From: Pseudomonadota bacterium
GTDB lineage: Bacteria > Pseudomonadota > Gammaproteobacteria > Enterobacterales > Enterobacteriaceae
Assembly: GCA_023454395.1 (NCBI GenBank)
Contig: JAEYFY010000086.1
Span: 1 to 11,577, forward strand
Length of the DNA: 11,577 nt
Direction: 5' to 3'
Positions 1 to 5,787 of this stretch are shown here, piece after piece. Under the pieces are notes generated by a model. That model saw only the letters and a program-made list of their open reading frames with translations, searched no databases and had not been told where the DNA came from. Positions within the stretch are counted from its first letter, which is position 1. Each line of letters opens with the position of its first letter. Both the position numbers and the translations under genes were made by a program.

Positions 1-23
1 CGCTCAACGTTGTATTCACCTGC
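1..23 (-). ncRNA. fnrS: FnrS small RNA, 5' end only (rest lies left of the window)
   Basis: Read on the minus strand from position 23, the sequence begins GCAGGTGAATACAACGTTGA. As I recall it, E. coli FnrS begins GCAGGTGAATGCAACGTCAA: the first ten bases are identical, and the 23 visible bases differ at three positions. The location fits too: in E. coli fnrS lies just downstream of zntB on the same strand, as here. FnrS is an Hfq-dependent RNA of about 120 nt, induced by FNR without oxygen. It represses mRNAs for aerobic functions such as sodB, maeA, gpmA and metE. The conserved 5' segment is the single-stranded part that pairs with some of those targets. The body and terminator are outside the window, so only the start can be judged. 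Confidence 0.85.
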
Positions 24-27
24 GAGA

Positions 28-72
28 GTTATAATGCCAGATGTTCTATTTTAAAAAATTGATATATCTCAA
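28..72 (-). promoter_or_regulatory. fnrS promoter with FNR box
   Basis: Positions 59-72 read TTGAG-ATAT-ATCAA on the minus strand, nine of ten matches to the FNR consensus TTGAT-N4-ATCAA. The centre is at 65.5, which is 41.5 to 42.5 bases upstream of the presumed start at 23-24. That is the class II activator position, where FNR replaces a good -35 element. A -10-like stretch CATTATAAC lies at 28-36. CRP also binds related dyads, but the half-sites fit FNR better. Confidence 0.8.
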
Positions 73-129
73 ACAGGGTTAGAGAATTCTTTTTTAAATC
101 CATTTAGTTACGATTAATTTGCTGAAATT

Positions 130-1113
130 TTACAACCACCTACTACGCTTTAACCACCAAGTAACAATCACAATCAAAATAAAGAGAGATAAACAAAAAA
201 TGGTAAAACCATAAGGAAATTCATTTCCAGGTATTCCGCCTAAATTGACACCAAATAGCCCTGTTAGAAATGTTGTTGGTAAAAATAACATTGCCATTAG
301 CGACATAGTATAAGTACGTCTATTCATCGCATCAGCCATCATGGATGTTATTTCATCTGCAATCACCGCAGTACGAGAAATACTACTGTCCAAATCTTCT
401 AAACGTCGAGAAAGTCTTTCTGAGATTTCTAACATCGTGACTCTATCGCTATCACTCATCCACGGTAATTTTTCAATAGAGAGTCTTGAGAATACATCTC
501 GTTGAGGTGCCATATAACGACGTAAAACAATTAACTGTTTTCTTAATAATGCAAGTTCACCTCTTGCTGGTATTTGTTGATCGAGGATCATATCTTCCAA
601 TTCAATTAATTGGTCATGTAGCGTCTCAACAAATTCACCTATTTCATCAGTGACTGCATCAGCCATGGTAATTAGCCAATCGCCGCTATTTTCAGGTCCA
701 TTACCGAGTTCTAAAGTATGAATAACCGAATCTACAGAATTGACTCGGCGATGGCGGCTTGAAACAATTGTTTGACTGTTAATATAAATTCTAAAAGCAA
801 CAAGCTCATCTGGTCGATCATTAGGATTATTATTAATTGTTTGCAAGTTGATGACGACACCTTCGCCAATGCGTTGTGCTTTTGGTCTGACGTTCTCTGC
901 AAGTAATATATCTTTAGCAATAGGTGGAAGTAATTCTGTTTCTTGTATCCATTGAGCGCTTTGTGGCTTGCGATAATCTAAATGCACCCAATAGGGATTT
1001 TCATTTGTTGCAACAGTCTCTGCTGTGATTTCTGTTGATCCGCCATGCCCATTAAGCTGTGCTGTATAAATAGCATCTGAATCTTGTATAACAGAGTCAT
1101 TAATTGTTTTCAC
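130..1113 (-). CDS. zntB: Zinc transport protein ZntB (CorA/MIT family)
   Basis: Inner-membrane transporter of the CorA metal ion family; E. coli ZntB is a pentamer that moves zinc. The 327-residue length equals the E. coli protein. Residues 1 to about 265 form the soluble cytoplasmic part, with a long helical stretch from about 150 to 265. Two membrane segments follow at about 270-290 and 301-321, near the C-terminus as in all CorA proteins. The family signature appears as GVN at 288-290, at the end of the first membrane segment. The short C-terminal tail is basic (KRSR). The start codon is GTG at 1113, supported by GGAGG seven bases upstream. No clear terminator lies between its stop and the fnrS promoter. 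The neighbour to the right is divergent. Confidence 0.95.
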   Translation of the reverse strand: MKTINDSVIQDSDAIYTAQLNGHGGSTEITAETVATNENPYWVHLDYRKPQSAQWIQETELLPPIAKDILLAENVRPKAQRIGEGVVINLQTINNNPNDRPDELVAFRIYINSQTIVSSRHRRVNSVDSVIHTLELGNGPENSGDWLITMADAVTDEIGEFVETLHDQLIELEDMILDQQIPARGELALLRKQLIVLRRYMAPQRDVFSRLSIEKLPWMSDSDRVTMLEISERLSRRLEDLDSSISRTAVIADEITSMMADAMNRRTYTMSLMAMLFLPTTFLTGLFGVNLGGIPGNEFPYGFTIFCLSLFILIVIVTWWLKRSRWL

Positions 1114-1366
1114 TTAGCTTCCTCCATAACTTTTGCTTTAAAAGTAATACTTGAATTCAATACTCAACTGTCAAATATGATTAATCTACCTTCATTTTAT
1201 AACGCTATGTTTTGAACCGTTATTCTATACTTTTTTCTAGTTAACTGTATATCAAGACTATTTTTGTTTAATTTATCTATAACCTCTAATTATATTTATT
1301 ACTTTAGGATTATTGCACTAAATTAAATGCTGATAGTTACGCTAGTATATTAATACTTAGAACAAC
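1114..1366. other. Divergent upstream region of zntB and the lipoprotein gene
   Basis: AT-rich spacer without a credible gene. A perfect -35 hexamer TTGACA lies on the minus strand at 1169-1174, facing zntB. The best -10 candidate is TATTAC at 1144-1149, but the spacing of 19 is long, so a zntB promoter here is only a weak suggestion. Nothing else stands out before the dyad that starts at 1367. Confidence 0.35.
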
Positions 1367-1413
1367 AGTAGGTAACTTATTTTATTTGTAGGTAAAAAGT
1401 TACCTACTATAAT
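1367..1413 (+). promoter_or_regulatory. Promoter with overlapping 12-bp dyad operator, lipoprotein gene
   Basis: AGTAGGTAACTT at 1367-1378 is matched exactly by its reverse complement AAGTTACCTACT at 1397-1408. A third, direct copy of TAGGTAA lies between the arms at 1389-1395, exactly 20 bp after the first copy (1369-1375). The right arm ends in a perfect -10 hexamer TATAAT at 1408-1413; the -35 region (TTTGTA at 1385-1390) is poor. The dyad covers the -35 to -10 interval, where a repressor would block RNA polymerase. It lacks a following T-run, so it is not a terminator. The start would be near 1420, about 70 nt before the gene. The regulator is unknown. Confidence 0.55.
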
Positions 1414-1490
1414 TTATAATAACTATCTAACTGGTGTATACTAAATATTCTTTAATACATTTATTGCACCCTAAAAATAAGGTTCTCAAT

Positions 1491-1832
1491 ATGAAAAAAT
1501 TTATCGCTATTCCTTTATTTTTGCTTTTGGCTGGATGCAATGATGCAACTTCAACTGAAAGTGCCAATACAACATCATCTACGGGAACAATAAAAACACT
1601 TCTAGTGGATTCACAACTGTATGATTGTGTTGGTGTCGCGCCAATGAAGTGTATGAAGGTGAAAGAGCTACCTGCTGGCGAATGGTCCCTGTTCTATCAA
1701 AATATTGATGGTTTTGAATATAAACCAGGCACTGAATACACATTAAAAGTTAATGTTACAGATATTCCTAACCCGCCAGCAGATGCATCAAGTGTGAAAT
1801 ATACGTTGGTGGAAGTTGTAGATAAAAAATAG
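1491..1832 (+). CDS. Small lipoprotein with DUF4377-like domain
   Basis: Predicted 113-residue lipoprotein. Residues 1-15 are a short basic and hydrophobic signal followed by the lipobox LAGC, with the lipidated cysteine at 16. Residue +2 is Asn, not Asp, so sorting to the outer membrane is expected. A low-complexity Ser/Thr linker (about 18-33) leads to a compact domain with CVGVAPMKC (46-54), GEWSLFY (63-69) and GFEYKPGTEY (74-83). This pattern resembles DUF4377, often found in secreted or HslJ-associated proteins of unknown role. I start at 1491, not at an upstream in-frame ATG (1434), because only 1491 puts the signal peptide at the N-terminus; TAAGG lies eight bases before it. It has its own promoter and is followed by a hairpin. 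The biochemical function is unknown. Confidence 0.8.
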   Translation: MKKFIAIPLFLLLAGCNDATSTESANTTSSTGTIKTLLVDSQLYDCVGVAPMKCMKVKELPAGEWSLFYQNIDGFEYKPGTEYTLKVNVTDIPNPPADASSVKYTLVEVVDKK

Positions 1833-1851
1833 AACATCGCACTCAAATCTG

Positions 1852-1883
1852 ACTCACAATAGGTATTCAAACTTATTGTGAGT
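1852..1883 (+). terminator. Hairpin after lipoprotein gene, possible terminator
   Basis: ACTCACAATA at 1852-1861 pairs perfectly with TATTGTGAGT at 1874-1883 around a 12-nt loop, 20 bases after the stop codon. The following T-run is weak (ATTTCC), so termination may be incomplete, or the hairpin may protect the mRNA 3' end. Confidence 0.45.
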
Positions 1884-2063
1884 ATTTCCACTTATTACGC
1901 TCAATTTCTACTCCCTCCTATTTAAATAATTTCTTGTCATTGTACCAATTGTACCAACATTAAACTGATTAATAATTTTCATGCTATTTAATAATTAGCT
2001 ATTTATAATAGTTTGATTTTTTATTGAGTTTAAGAATAAGCACTCAAACTTTTTTTAAGAGTA
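1884..2063. other. AT-rich spacer before the Ail-family gene
   Basis: No gene is supported here. It holds the TTGTACCAA tandem at 1940-1957 and a weak six-bp stem (2024-2029 with 2042-2047) followed by seven T residues. That stem could be a minor terminator but has no gene close before it. Confidence 0.5.
1940..1957. repeat. Exact tandem of TTGTACCAA (2 x 9 bp)
   Basis: Two perfect head-to-tail copies, 1940-1948 and 1949-1957, about 180 bp upstream of the Ail-family gene. Each copy contains GTACC, which is nearly self-complementary, so the pair could be a protein binding site. Only two copies exist, so chance or slippage is also possible. Confidence 0.7.
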
Positions 2064-2109
2064 ATTTCAATCAATTAATATTGAAATCAACATTTATTTT
2101 ACTAAAAAT
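2064..2109 (+). promoter_or_regulatory. Candidate promoter and dyad of the Ail-family gene
   Basis: A -35 hexamer TTGAAA at 2081-2086 is followed at 17 bp by AAAAAT (2104-2109), or at 16 bp by TAAAAA. This would start RNA near 2115, about 27 nt before the ATG. The -35 lies in the right arm of an inverted repeat: ATTTCAAT at 2064-2071 and ATTGAAAT at 2080-2087, eight bases apart. A regulator at this dyad would contact the -35 box. In such AT-rich DNA the promoter call is moderate only. Confidence 0.45.
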
Positions 2110-2141
2110 AGTGTTCTACACATCAACATAGAAACTCTATA

Positions 2142-2702
2142 ATGAATAAATTAGCCCTTGTTTTAATTAGCTTAGCTTTATCTTATTCCTCTACATTACA
2201 TGCCTATGATAAGACACATACCCTATCTGGTGGCTATATTTATGGCAAAATAAAAGGTGACACTGCAAAAGGAGAAATAATCAGTTATCGTTATGAAACA
2301 GAAAATGCTTGGGGAATATTAATTTCTCTACTGAGTTTAAATGGAAACCATAAAGAATATTTTATTGAACCTCGTTTTACCATACCTTCAATGACAAAAT
2401 ACCGAACTAAAACCACTGCCCTATTAATCGGCCCTACTTATAGAATAACACCTGAAATTTCTGTTTATGCTCAAATGGGCCCTAATAAATTAAAACATCA
2501 AGAAGATAAATATCACCCTGAAATAAATACAACAGATACCCACATTGTTAAGACAACAAGTGTAATTGGTCAAGTTGGCATCGATTATAATCCTGTTAAG
2601 AATATCTCATTTAGCTTGGGCTACCTTTATTCTGATACCACAGCAAATAAGCGGCATATCGAATTAAGTGCTTTACAATTATCTCTAGGATTCCGTTTTT
2701 AA
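2142..2702 (+). CDS. Ail/Lom/OmpX family outer-membrane beta-barrel protein
   Basis: Predicted eight-stranded outer-membrane barrel of 186 residues. Residues 1-21 are a signal peptide ending in TLHA, with cleavage before Tyr22. The first strand, HTLSGGYIYG, and the RYE-rich second strand (ISYRYETENAWG) correspond to OmpX/Ail. IGPTYRITPEISVYAQMG and GIDYNPVKNISFSLGYLYSD match the family's GPAYRI and FNPMENVALDFSYE regions. The protein ends in Phe (LGFRF), the usual C-terminal signal for the BAM assembly machinery. Ail-type relatives act in host-cell adhesion and serum resistance, while OmpX has a milder role; which applies cannot be told from sequence. No clear Shine-Dalgarno precedes the ATG, so translation may be weak or regulated. 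It lies beside another secreted protein gene in an accessory segment. Confidence 0.88.
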   Translation: MNKLALVLISLALSYSSTLHAYDKTHTLSGGYIYGKIKGDTAKGEIISYRYETENAWGILISLLSLNGNHKEYFIEPRFTIPSMTKYRTKTTALLIGPTYRITPEISVYAQMGPNKLKHQEDKYHPEINTTDTHIVKTTSVIGQVGIDYNPVKNISFSLGYLYSDTTANKRHIELSALQLSLGFRF

Positions 2703-2912
2703 ACGATTTTCTAATAATTATTGATAATCCGTAATTTAACTTAATAATAAAGAAAAACAAATGGATAATTCTGATTGTGCGTTTATCAAATGCCACAATA
2801 AATACATTAGACTTGATTATAACTACGTATTTATATCTATAAATAAAATAAGGTATAATATTTAACATTAAGCGCATTGCACAATTAGTCAAAACAATAC
2901 TATAAAAATGTA

Positions 2913-2982
2913 TTAACATATCTCCTGCAATGTTTATTCCTTTTGAGTCTCCTTCTGTTTTTATAACAGAGGGATTTTTTTT
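2913..2982 (+). ncRNA. Candidate small RNA with two UCUCCU motifs
   Basis: A -35-like TTGCAC at 2877-2882 and a -10 TATAAA at 2901-2906 (18 apart) would start an RNA near 2913, ending at the strong terminator after about 70 nt. AACAT (2915-2919) and ATGTT (2930-2934) can form a five-bp stem that displays the loop ATCTCCTGCA. TCTCCT occurs again at 2948-2953. Both are complementary to Shine-Dalgarno sequences. The terminator with eight T residues is typical of Hfq-bound RNAs. The RNA could also be cut from the 3' end of the Ail-family transcript. I recognise no known family, so this is inference. Confidence 0.35.
2950..2982 (+). terminator. Strong rho-independent terminator
   Basis: Ten-pair stem, 2950-2959 (TCCTTCTGTT) with 2965-2974 (AACAGAGGGA), one T-G wobble, five-base loop, then eight T residues at 2975-2982. 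The T-run is only on the right, so it works for rightward transcripts: the Ail-family mRNA or a small RNA. Confidence 0.88.
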
Positions 2983-3001
2983 GTTATAAATATTTTATTA
3001 A

Positions 3002-3016
3002 TAACTGTAACAGTTA
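3002..3016. repeat. 15-bp palindrome TAACTGTAACAGTTA
   Basis: TAACTG and CAGTTA are perfect six-bp arms around TAA. It lies between two terminators and about 40 bp upstream of a TATAAT at 3053-3058, a possible operator position. It does not match the TyrR, FNR, CRP or LexA consensus. Confidence 0.5.
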
Positions 3017-3099
3017 GATACAATAAAAAGCGTGCAAAGAAAGCATTAACAATATAATTTATATTTAGACAAGAAATCACCCTGCTTTATTTTGCTACG

Positions 3100-3126
3100 C
3101 CCCTTTTAAAAAGGGGTTCTTTTTTA
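3100..3126 (+). terminator. Rho-independent terminator
   Basis: CCCCTTT (3100-3106) pairs with AAAGGGG (3110-3116) around TAA, followed by TTCTTTTTT. No gene on the plus strand ends nearby. A TATAAT at 3053-3058 could feed a transcript of about 60 nt into it, but its -35 region is poor. It may instead be a backup that stops rightward RNA from entering mppA antisense. Confidence 0.8.
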
Positions 3127-3150
3127 TTTATACTCTTTTTATTTATACGC
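3121..3150. repeat. Imperfect 15-bp tandem repeat
   Basis: TTTTTATTTATACTC (3121-3135) is followed by TTTTTATTTATACGC (3136-3150), 14 of 15 identical, with a decayed third unit from 3151. It is probably replication slippage in AT-rich DNA just after the terminator. Confidence 0.7.
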
Positions 3151-3257
3151 TTTTTTATAACCTCTTTTATTTTCTTGCTTTTTCTTAGCTTTTCTACTAA
3201 TGGAGTATATCAACTTATATATTCCTAAAACTCTATTTTTACTATTGATGTTCGAAT

Positions 3258-3293
3258 AAAAAAACACCCCAAAGTCGATTTTAACTTTGAGGT
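3258..3293 (-). terminator. mppA terminator
   Basis: On the minus strand ACCTCAAAGT (3293-3284) pairs with ACTTTGGGGT (3275-3266), ten pairs with one wobble and an eight-base loop, followed by G and seven T residues (3264-3258). It lies about 80 bp after the mppA stop. Confidence 0.88.
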
Positions 3294-3373
3294 ATAGTTT
3301 ATGCTTAATGATCTGTTGCTAAATTAAAATTTTCATATTGGCTTAATTTTAAGCTTCTAATTTAGTTTTTACA

Positions 3374-4993
3374 TTAATGCTTCAGAATATAAAGCGTATG
3401 GCTATAAGCAACATCTTCTGGATTCTCAATGGGATAACCTTTTAACCATGGTTTTATCAAGCGTCCATTTGTGTATTGATAAATAGGCGCGATTGGTGCA
3501 TCTTCAGCAATAATTTGCTCAGCGCGGTTATACAGACTATTTCTTTCATTTGTATCAATAGTCATGCCAGATAATGTTAATATTTCATCATATTGCTTAT
3601 TCTGATATTTAGCGATATTACCCGCGTGTTTAGAACCTAATAAGCTTAAAAAAGTAGAAGGCTCGTTATAATCGCCAACCCACGATGCTCTTATAACATC
3701 AAAATCTCCCGAATTTCGGCTATCAATATATGTTTTCCATTCCTGATTACGTAATTCGACTTTCACACCTAACTTTTTCTTCCACATAGAAGCAACGGCA
3801 ATAGCAATTTTCTGATGATTCTCTGAATTATTGTATAGCAATGAGAGCGTTAATGGATTATGAGGACCATATCCCGCAGCCGCTAATAAGATCTTAGCTT
3901 GGCTATCTAATTCATCTTGATTGTATTCATCATAAATTGTAGGTTCTGGGGTAAAGCCCGCCGTTACATCAGGTGTAAAACGATTTGCTGATTTCTCCCC
4001 TGTTCCTAATACTTTATCAGTGATAATTTTTCTATCTATTGCCATCGATAACGCTTTACGTACACGAATATCTTTTGTTGGCCCTGATTGAGTATTAAAA
4101 GCATAATAATAAGTCCCTAACTGGTCAGGAATATAAACCTCATTAGGAATATCTTTCATTAATTTATGATATAAATTTTTCGGGAATGACTCTGTAATAT
4201 CAATATCACCCGCTAAATAACGCTTAGTCGCATGTGATTCATGATTAATCGGCACAAAAGTGACTTTGGTTAATACTGTATTTTTATGATCCCAATAATA
4301 AGGATTTGGCGTTAATACGATCTTTTCATTAACGACTCTATCTTTTAAAACAAAAGCTCCATTTCCAACTAAATTGCCAACCTTAACCCATTCAGCACCA
4401 TATTTTTCAATACTATGATGTGGTACAGGATATAACGAAAAGTTAGTCGTCAAATTTGGAAAATAAGAAACGGGTCGTTCTAAAGTGACTTTTAGTGTCT
4501 TTTCATCTATCGCTTCTACACCTAATGATGTTGGTTTTAATTTGCCATCAATAATTTTTTGTGCATTTTCAATAGATGCAAGTGATGCATACCATGCAAA
4601 AGGTGAAAGATTCTTAGGATCAACCAGTCTTTGCCAGCTATAGACAAAATCCATTGCTGTTACTTTTTCACCATTAGACCATTTTGCATTATCACGTAAA
4701 GTGAAGATCCACACACGATTATCTTCTGTACGCCAACTTTGAGCAACCCCCGGAATGGGGCGTCCATGCTCATCTTCTATCGTCAACCCTTCAAATAAAT
4801 CACGTTGCACTTGAGCTTCTGTTAACCCTACGGCATTAATAGGATCAAGTGATGCAGGCTCATCTTTTAAATGTCGCACGACTTCTTGCTTTTTATCGAG
4901 TATCGTTCCTGCCGGGACTACTGCCGCATTTATCTGCGATGTGAGTAATCCTTGAACGACAAGTGCACATGAGATGACGAATATTTTGCGCAT
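3374..4993 (-). CDS. mppA: Murein tripeptide binding protein MppA
   Basis: Periplasmic substrate-binding protein of the OppA/SBP_bac_5 family. It captures the murein tripeptide L-Ala-gamma-D-Glu-meso-DAP and hands it to the Opp permease for cell-wall recycling. The 539 residues are close to the 537 of E. coli MppA, and long blocks match it: KDEPASLDP, AGDIDITESFPKN, GTYYYAFNTQ, TPDVTAGFTPEP, SWVGDYNEPSTFL and IYQYTNGRLIKPWLKGYPI. These separate it from OppA. Residues 1 to about 24 are a signal peptide ending in INAA. I start at 4993, 14 codons inside the longest frame, because MRKIFVIS begins the signal peptide and AGGA lies ten bases upstream. The gene stands alone with its own promoter and terminator. 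The PgrR (YcjZ) regulator gene that adjoins mppA in E. coli is absent here. Confidence 0.95.
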   Translation of the reverse strand: MRKIFVISCALVVQGLLTSQINAAVVPAGTILDKKQEVVRHLKDEPASLDPINAVGLTEAQVQRDLFEGLTIEDEHGRPIPGVAQSWRTEDNRVWIFTLRDNAKWSNGEKVTAMDFVYSWQRLVDPKNLSPFAWYASLASIENAQKIIDGKLKPTSLGVEAIDEKTLKVTLERPVSYFPNLTTNFSLYPVPHHSIEKYGAEWVKVGNLVGNGAFVLKDRVVNEKIVLTPNPYYWDHKNTVLTKVTFVPINHESHATKRYLAGDIDITESFPKNLYHKLMKDIPNEVYIPDQLGTYYYAFNTQSGPTKDIRVRKALSMAIDRKIITDKVLGTGEKSANRFTPDVTAGFTPEPTIYDEYNQDELDSQAKILLAAAGYGPHNPLTLSLLYNNSENHQKIAIAVASMWKKKLGVKVELRNQEWKTYIDSRNSGDFDVIRASWVGDYNEPSTFLSLLGSKHAGNIAKYQNKQYDEILTLSGMTIDTNERNSLYNRAEQIIAEDAPIAPIYQYTNGRLIKPWLKGYPIENPEDVAYSHTLYILKH

Positions 4994-5034
4994 GTCTGTT
5001 TCGTCCTGTAATCTGTATGAGAGTAAACTGCACA

Positions 5035-5062
5035 ATTATAAGAGCCTGATAAAAAGGCACAA
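5035..5062 (-). promoter_or_regulatory. Candidate mppA promoter
   Basis: A perfect TATAAT lies on the minus strand at 5040-5035, with TTGTGC (5062-5057) 16 bp upstream as a half-matching -35. RNA would start near 5028 and leave a leader of about 35 nt. A small GCCT/AGGC dyad at 5044-5058 sits in the spacer. Confidence 0.55.
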
Positions 5063-5111
5063 TCACTGATTACAAATATTTTATAAATTTTTATGTTTTT
5101 AGTGGTGACTA

Positions 5112-5167
5112 TGCCAATAGTGGCAAATTTTAATAATGGTTAAGCATTAACGGTAATTATCGTTAAT
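5112..5167. promoter_or_regulatory. Two dyads in the mppA-tpx divergent region
   Basis: TGCCA at 5112-5116 and TGGCA at 5121-5125 form a short inverted repeat. ATTAACG at 5146-5152 and CGTTAAT at 5161-5167 form a second, and GTTAA recurs at 5139-5143. GTTAA-rich clusters resemble ArcA sites, and tpx responds to ArcA and FNR in E. coli, but the match here is loose. No clean -35/-10 pair for tpx was found, so which promoter they serve is open. Confidence 0.35.
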
Positions 5168-5216
5168 AATGAGTATTAATAACGGTTAGTCTGACAACTA
5201 ATAAAGGAGAACAACA

Positions 5217-5720
5217 ATGGCACATCAAGTTACTTTACAAGGAAATGCAGTAGCACTATCGGGTAATTTCCCAACAGTAGGTCAAAAAGCTGCAGATTTT
5301 TCTCTTGTTGGTAAAGATCTTAATGATGTTTCTTTAGCGAATTTTGCAGGTAAACGTAAAGCTCTAAACATTTTTCCAAGTGTAGATACTGGTGTTTGTG
5401 CTGCAAGTGTTCGCCAATTTAACAAAGTTGCAAATGAATTAAATAACACGGTTGTTTTATGTATTTCAGCTGATTTACCTTTTGCTCAAGCGCGTTTTTG
5501 TGGCGCAGAAGGCTTAGATAACGTTGTGACATTATCTACAATGCGTGGCGCTGAATTTAAAGAAAACTACGGTGTTGCAATTACATCAGGTCCATTAGCT
5601 GGCTTAACAAGCCGAGCTGTGGTTGTTTTAGATGAAAATAACAAGGTTATCTATACTCAGTTGGTTGATGAAATTACAACTGAACCTAATTATGATGATG
5701 CGTTAAAAGCACTGAAATAA
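5217..5720 (+). CDS. tpx: Thiol peroxidase Tpx (atypical 2-Cys peroxiredoxin)
   Basis: Reduces hydrogen peroxide and organic, including lipid, hydroperoxides, and is recycled by thioredoxin and thioredoxin reductase. The 167 residues compare with 168 in E. coli. The peroxidatic cysteine is Cys61 in [17 protein letters not shown], and the resolving cysteine is Cys95 in ARFCGAEGL; they form an intramolecular disulfide. Cys82 is the extra cysteine also present in E. coli. Thr58 and Arg66 complete the usual active site. There is no signal peptide; the enzyme is cytoplasmic. AAAGGAGA just upstream of the ATG is a near-perfect ribosome binding site, consistent with an abundant protein. The gene is divergent from mppA and convergent with tyrR; the tpx-tyrR pairing is the same as in E. 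coli. Confidence 0.97.
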   Translation: MAHQVTLQGNAVALSGNFPTVGQKAADFSLVGKDLNDVSLANFAGKRKALNIFPSVDTGVCAASVRQFNKVANELNNTVVLCISADLPFAQARFCGAEGLDNVVTLSTMRGAEFKENYGVAITSGPLAGLTSRAVVVLDENNKVIYTQLVDEITTEPNYDDALKALK

Positions 5721-5730
5721 TACTGATAAA

Positions 5731-5760
5731 AAAATAGACGAGTATTAGCTCGTCTATTTT
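5731..5760. terminator. Bidirectional terminator shared by tpx and tyrR
   Basis: AAAATAGACGAG (5731-5742) and CTCGTCTATTTT (5749-5760) form a perfect 12-pair stem around a six-base loop. T-runs leave it on both strands, so it serves rightward tpx and leftward tyrR. It begins ten bases after the tpx stop. Confidence 0.93.
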
Positions 5761-5787
5761 TATTATGCACAAAATCTTACTACTCAA

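Larger units (their letters stand above)
2703..3373. other. 670-bp gap between Ail-family gene and mppA
   Basis: Very AT-rich and without a convincing protein gene. It holds two rightward terminators (2950-2982 and 3100-3126), -10 hexamers TATAAT at 2854-2859 and 3053-3058, TATAAA at 2901-2906, a 15-bp palindrome at 3002-3016, a short tandem repeat at 3121-3150 and the leftward terminator of mppA at 3258-3293. The first terminator is 250 bp after the Ail-family stop and the second a further 120 bp on. They therefore either end a long 3' untranslated region or end separate small RNAs. Confidence 0.6.

Noticed and set aside
277..281. TyrR or ZntB key-residue loss
   Set aside because: ZntB retains GVN. 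TyrR lacks GAFTGA, but that is normal for TyrR, so neither is a defect.
732..920. 62-codon open frame inside zntB
   Set aside because: Shadow frame of zntB, without a ribosome site or recognisable protein features.
1434..1490. Upstream ATG of the lipoprotein gene
   Set aside because: It would bury the signal peptide and lipobox 19 residues inside; the start at 1491 has a ribosome site and a proper signal.
1697..1891. 64-codon minus-strand frame
   Set aside because: Antisense to the lipoprotein gene and its hairpin; no ribosome site.
2024..2056. Stem TTGAGT/ACTCAA followed by T-run
   Set aside because: Only six pairs, and no gene ends within 190 bp; too weak to call a terminator.
2761..2865. 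34-codon plus-strand frame starting MDNSDCAF
   Set aside because: Only an A-rich stretch precedes the ATG, with no real Shine-Dalgarno; expected by chance here. Worth keeping in mind if the region proves transcribed.
2611..2919. 102-codon minus-strand frame rich in Ile and Tyr
   Set aside because: Product of AT-rich DNA; it overlaps the Ail-family 3' end and lacks a ribosome site and known motifs.
3200..3259. 19-codon plus-strand frame starting MEYINLY
   Set aside because: No ribosome site, and it runs into the mppA terminator from the opposite strand.
5100..5130. Sigma-54 promoter (GG-N10-GC) in the mppA-tpx region
   Set aside because: TGGCA resembles a -24 element but no GC follows at the required spacing on either strand.
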